Source: JACVRX01 sp035697245 (GTDB lineage: Bacteria > Actinomycetota > Actinomycetes > Jiangellales > Jiangellaceae). Taken from it: a stretch of DNA of 9,467 nt. The notes beneath the pieces are model-generated. The model ran no database searches, had not been told where the DNA came from, and was given only the letters and a program-made list of their open reading frames with translations. The stretch covers positions 1 to 9,467 of the forward strand of contig DASSDH010000039.1 in NCBI GenBank assembly GCA_035697245.1. The letters are read 5' to 3'. The translations under genes and the position numbers were made by a program. Positions 7,086 through 9,467 of this stretch are shown here, in pieces. Positions within the stretch are counted from its first letter, which is position 1; each line of letters opens with the position of its first letter.

Positions 7086-8096
7086 GTGTCCGAGGTGGCG
7101 CGTGACCGCTGGTCTGAGTGGCTGCTGCGGCGCCGGCACGGCGGCGACCCGGAACGCCAGAAAGCGATGCACGAGCGGCTCACCCGGATCCGTGACGCGG
7201 TGTTGGACCGGGCCCGGCTCGATGCCGGTGACACGCTGCTCGATGTCGGCTGCGGGGATGGCCTGATCGGGTTCGGCGGGCTGGACCGGGTCGGCCCGAC
7301 CGGGCGGGTGATCTTCTCGGACCTCTCGCAGGACCTGCTGGATCTGTGCCGGCAGCGGGCAGTTGAGCTGGATGCGGCCGAGCGCTGTGCGTTTGTGCTC
7401 AGCTCGGCCGACCGGCTGGACGCAGTGGCCGCTGACTCGGTCGACGCGGTTACCGCTCGCTCGGTGCTGATCTACCTCAACGACAAGCCGGCCTGCTTTC
7501 GCCAGTTCCACCGGGTATTACGCCCCGCTGGCCGACTGAGCGTGTATGAGCCGATCAACGCGTTCGCCGCCCGGACTGGCAGCGCTGGGCGGTTCTGCGG
7601 CTACGACATCGCTGCGGTCGCCGACCTGGCCGCGAAGGTGAAGGCGCTGTATGCGGGCCTGCAGCCGCCCGACACCGATCCGATGCTCGACTTCGACGAG
7701 CGCGACCTGCTCCACGCCGCCGAACAGGCAGGCTTCACCGAGATCCACCTGGAGCTGCGGGTCGACATCGAACCGCAGATGCCGCCGCTGGGCTGGGACG
7801 GCTTTGCCCACTCCTCGGGGAACCCGCTGATTCCCACGCTGGCCGAGGCCCTCGCCCAGACCCTCATCCCGCTGAGGCCGAGCGGTTCCGAGCCCACCTG
7901 CGGCCACTCGTCGAATCCGGCCGGGGAGAACACCGGCTCGCAACAGCCAGCCTGGGGGCCACGAAACGATCGACAGCCCCCGGAACCGACAGCGTCAGCT
8001 AACGAACGCTCGACTCTCGGCATAAGCGCGCGGATCGCGGTCCGAGTTCAGGCGGTCAACGCAACACCTCGGCTAATGCCTGTGATGGTGTCTTGA
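7086..8096 (+). CDS. Class I SAM-dependent methyltransferase with C-terminal frameshift
   Basis: The start GTG at 7086 has a good Shine-Dalgarno AGGAAGG (7071-7077) 8 bases upstream; GTG 7077 overlaps that site and is less likely. Motif I is LLDVGCGDG, motif II VIFSDLSQDLLDLC, followed by SVDAVTARSVLIYL and HRVLRPAGRLSVYEPIN, a complete Rossmann methyltransferase core. Acceptor unknown. At about 7871 one base is missing: the present frame reads LIPLRPSGSEPT and runs on for about 75 residues of low-complexity sequence to 8096, inside the IS30 element. Adding one G restores AEAERFRAHLRPLVESGRGE and HRLATASLGATK, ending at TAA 8000-8002, which looks like a genuine C-terminus. The gene is therefore either recently mutated or mis-sequenced here; the catalytic core is unaffected. 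It is divergent from the exporter operon; a shared role in resistance is possible but only suggested by position. Confidence 0.8.
   Translation: MSEVARDRWSEWLLRRRHGGDPERQKAMHERLTRIRDAVLDRARLDAGDTLLDVGCGDGLIGFGGLDRVGPTGRVIFSDLSQDLLDLCRQRAVELDAAERCAFVLSSADRLDAVAADSVDAVTARSVLIYLNDKPACFRQFHRVLRPAGRLSVYEPINAFAARTGSAGRFCGYDIAAVADLAAKVKALYAGLQPPDTDPMLDFDERDLLHAAEQAGFTEIHLELRVDIEPQMPPLGWDGFAHSSGNPLIPTLAEALAQTLIPLRPSGSEPTCGHSSNPAGENTGSQQPAWGPRNDRQPPEPTASANERSTLGISARIAVRVQAVNATPRLMPVMVS
8054..8067 (+). repeat. IS30 left terminal inverted repeat
   Basis: GGTCAACGCAACAC, matching the reverse complement of 9240-9253 at 13 of 14 positions. It contains the transposase stop codon, so the coding sequence ends within the transposase binding site. 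Confidence 0.78.
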
Positions 8097-9210
8097 ACCC
8101 GAGGGTTTGTCGAGGTCGTTCGTTGAGCTCTTGGGCGATGGCGTCGAAGTCGGCTTGGGTCAGGGTGCGGAAGTCCAGTCGCCGCGGCAGATACTGGCGA
8201 AGGAGACCGTTGGTGTTCTCGTTACTGCCCCGCTGCCACGGAGACTTGGGATCACAGAAATAGACCTGCACGCCGGTCGCAATGGTGAACCGTTGATGCT
8301 GGGCCATCTCATGGCCCAGGTCCCAGGTCAGCGACTTGGCCAGCTGCCGGGGCAGGGTGGTGATCGCGGCGGCCAGAGCGTCGGCGACCGCGTCGGCCTG
8401 GTGGTTGCCGCCGGGCAGTGCCACGAGTATCAAGAACCGGGTGGACCGTTCCACCAGGGTTGCCACCGGGCTCATGTGCTTGCCGAAGACCAGGTCGCCT
8501 TCCCAGTGCCCGGGCACCGCCCGGTCCTCTGCCTCGGGTGGCCGTTCGGAGATGTGCAGGGTGTTCGGTCGACCGCCGCGGCCGTCGGGTAGCCGCACTC
8601 CCTTCGGGCGGCGGATCGCCCGCCCGGTGCGCAGGTAGCGGGTCAGCTCCTTGCGCAGCCCGCCGCGGGACTGCACGAACAGGGTGCGGTAGATGCTCTC
8701 GTGCGACACCTGCATCTCCGGGTCGTGGGGGTAGGTCATCTTCAGCCAGCCGGCGATCTGCTGAGGCGACCACCGCAGCTGGAGCTTCTCGGCCACGATG
8801 TCACCCAGCGCCAGGTTCGCCGCCAGCCTGCACCGCTTGGGCCGGCCGGCTCGGGCCCACGCCTGCCGGTCCGCACGGGCAGCCCGATACTGCTTGCGGC
8901 CACCATTGGCAGCAATCTCACGGCTCACCGTTGACGGGTCCCGACCCAGCCCGGCGGCGATCGCCCGCAGCGACAGGTCAGCGGCCAGACCGCGGGAGAT
9001 CTCCTCCCGCTCATCGAACCGCAGACGACACCCGGCTCGCCGACGAGGCTCCGGCCGAATCCCGCCGCAGCGAAGCAGATACGCCCGGACGGTGCCCGTG
9101 CACAACCCCAGTTCCCGCGCAGTCGGTTTAGCCGCCTGGCCCGCCCGAAGCCGCTCCCACACCTGGTCGATCGCCTCCAGCGTCAACCGCTCGTAATCGC
9201 CATGCCCCAC
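8056..9210 (-). CDS. IS30 family transposase
   Basis: A full-length 384-residue transposase. An N-terminal HTH region (about 10-45, LTLEAIDQVWERL to CTGTVRAYLL) precedes the IS30-type HTH_38 helix (RAIAAGLGRDPSTVSREIA, 82-100). The segment LRWSPQQIAGWL (145-156) and SHESIYRTLF (169-178) are IS30 hallmarks. The catalytic triad is visible: D239 in HWEGDLV, D297 in LTWDLGHEMA and E331 in RGSNENTNGLLRQYLP. The C-terminal LNERPRQTLGFKTPSQAL motif is typical. The start is GTG 9210-9208 (MGHGDYERL), with a strong GGGAGG Shine-Dalgarno (reverse complement of 9217-9222) 6 bases upstream. No frameshift or missing catalytic residue is seen, so the enzyme should be active. Confidence 0.96.
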   Translation of the reverse strand: MGHGDYERLTLEAIDQVWERLRAGQAAKPTARELGLCTGTVRAYLLRCGGIRPEPRRRAGCRLRFDEREEISRGLAADLSLRAIAAGLGRDPSTVSREIAANGGRKQYRAARADRQAWARAGRPKRCRLAANLALGDIVAEKLQLRWSPQQIAGWLKMTYPHDPEMQVSHESIYRTLFVQSRGGLRKELTRYLRTGRAIRRPKGVRLPDGRGGRPNTLHISERPPEAEDRAVPGHWEGDLVFGKHMSPVATLVERSTRFLILVALPGGNHQADAVADALAAAITTLPRQLAKSLTWDLGHEMAQHQRFTIATGVQVYFCDPKSPWQRGSNENTNGLLRQYLPRRLDFRTLTQADFDAIAQELNERPRQTLGFKTPSQALAEVLR

Positions 9211-9239
9211 AACAACCTCCCCGCCCTCGAATCAAGGAA

Positions 9240-9253
9240 GTGTTGCGTCGACC
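9240..9253 (-). repeat. IS30 right terminal inverted repeat
   Basis: GTGTTGCGTCGACC on the plus strand; its reverse complement GGTCGACGCAACAC differs from the left repeat by one base (A to G at position 5). It lies 30 bases upstream of the transposase GTG, so the transposase promoter probably lies in or next to it. Confidence 0.78.
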
Positions 9254-9289
9254 CCTTGAGAGCGCCGGCAGATGCGGGCGTTGCGAGGC

Positions 9290-9467
9290 TCAGCCGATGC
9301 GCTCGGCCAGCGAGACGATGATCCCGTCCGGCCCCCGGACGTAGGCCATCCGCCAAGCGCCCTCGTACTCGCCGATGCCACCGACCAGTCCGTAGCCCTC
9401 GGTAGCTGCCCAATCGACAGCCGCCTGCAGGTCGTTGACCTCGAAGGCCACGTTGCGCAATCCCAGC
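9290..9467 (-). CDS. VOC (glyoxalase/bleomycin resistance) family protein, C-terminal part
   Basis: The last 58 residues of a VOC protein, entering from the right edge and ending at TGA 9292-9290. Visible family features are LGLRNVAFEVNDLQAAVDW (strand and helix of the second module), the IGEYEGAWRMAYVRGPDG hairpin and the final strand GIIVSLAERIG with a Glu where VOC proteins often hold a metal ligand. The N-terminal module is outside the window. Of these residues 34 of 58 match the broken VOC gene at 3039-3412 without gaps. The substrate cannot be told; VOC proteins include glyoxalases, dioxygenases and drug-binding proteins. The IS30 element ends 36 bases beyond its stop, so the coding end is undamaged. 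Confidence 0.85.
   Translation of the reverse strand, partial: LGLRNVAFEVNDLQAAVDWAATEGYGLVGGIGEYEGAWRMAYVRGPDGIIVSLAERIG

Larger units (their letters stand above)
8054..9253 (-). mobile_element. IS30-family insertion sequence, complete, 1200 bp
   Basis: The element is bounded by terminal inverted repeats GGTCAACGCAACAC (8054-8067) and its near-complement at 9240-9253 (13 of 14 matching), and it carries one transposase gene filling almost all of it. The transposase stop codon (8058-8056) lies inside the left repeat. No target duplication of 2-3 bp is visible in the flanks (GGC on the left, CCT on the right). This may mean that the exact ends are a base or so off, or that the element has recombined. 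It sits between the 3' end of the methyltransferase and the 3' end of the right-edge VOC gene, and the out-of-frame tail of the methyltransferase reads 43 bases into it. Confidence 0.82.

Noticed and set aside
9183..9413. Minus-strand open frame of 76 codons spanning the IS30 right end
   Set aside because: It is a shadow crossing the IS boundary; the real gene on that strand is the VOC frame ending at 9290.

Overview
This is high-GC DNA with actinobacterial gene content: LLM-class flavin oxidoreductase, DUF664/DinB-type protein, MmcQ/YjbR protein, VOC proteins, a DrrA/DrrB-like exporter with a MerR regulator, and IS5- and IS30-type transposases. Several genes start with GTG or lack a clear Shine-Dalgarno site. 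A high-GC actinomycete is the best guess; the genus cannot be told from the sequence.

The left part (1-3412) is degraded. It starts with an IS5-type transposase broken by at least three frameshifts (1-626, minus). A flavin oxidoreductase gene with three frameshifts and a small internal deletion follows (726-1470), then an intact SAM methyltransferase (1475-2257). Next come an intact small MmcQ/YjbR gene on the minus strand (2358-2708), the C-terminal stub of a LuxR-type response regulator (about 2870-2985) and a truncated, frameshifted VOC gene (about 3039-3412). The gap 3413-3664 holds a perfect GC-rich hairpin and a lone 14-bp sequence almost identical to the terminal inverted repeat of the IS30 element 4.4 kb away.

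The middle is intact: a DUF664 protein (3665-4252) converges on a minus-strand operon that reads ABC ATPase (6797-5976), ABC-2 permease (5966-5205), MerR regulator (5174-4404). A perfect 15-bp palindrome lies directly upstream, between a -35-like TTGACC and a -10-like element about 20 bp away. This is the geometry of a MerR-controlled promoter, so the operon is probably an autoregulated, drug-inducible exporter. The substrate cannot be read from sequence.

Divergent from the operon is a second SAM methyltransferase (7086-8096). Its last part is out of frame because of a one-base loss at about 7871; the restored protein would end at 8002, while the present frame runs into the neighbouring IS. 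A complete 1200-bp IS30-family element follows (8054-9253), with 14-bp terminal repeats and a full DDE transposase. The window ends inside another VOC gene on the minus strand (9290-9467, C-terminal part only), a paralogue of the broken VOC gene at 3039-3412.

I see no clearly new biological system. The points most worth a second look are the MerR operator layout, the solitary IS30-end sequence, and single-base G/C indels concentrated in particular genes.
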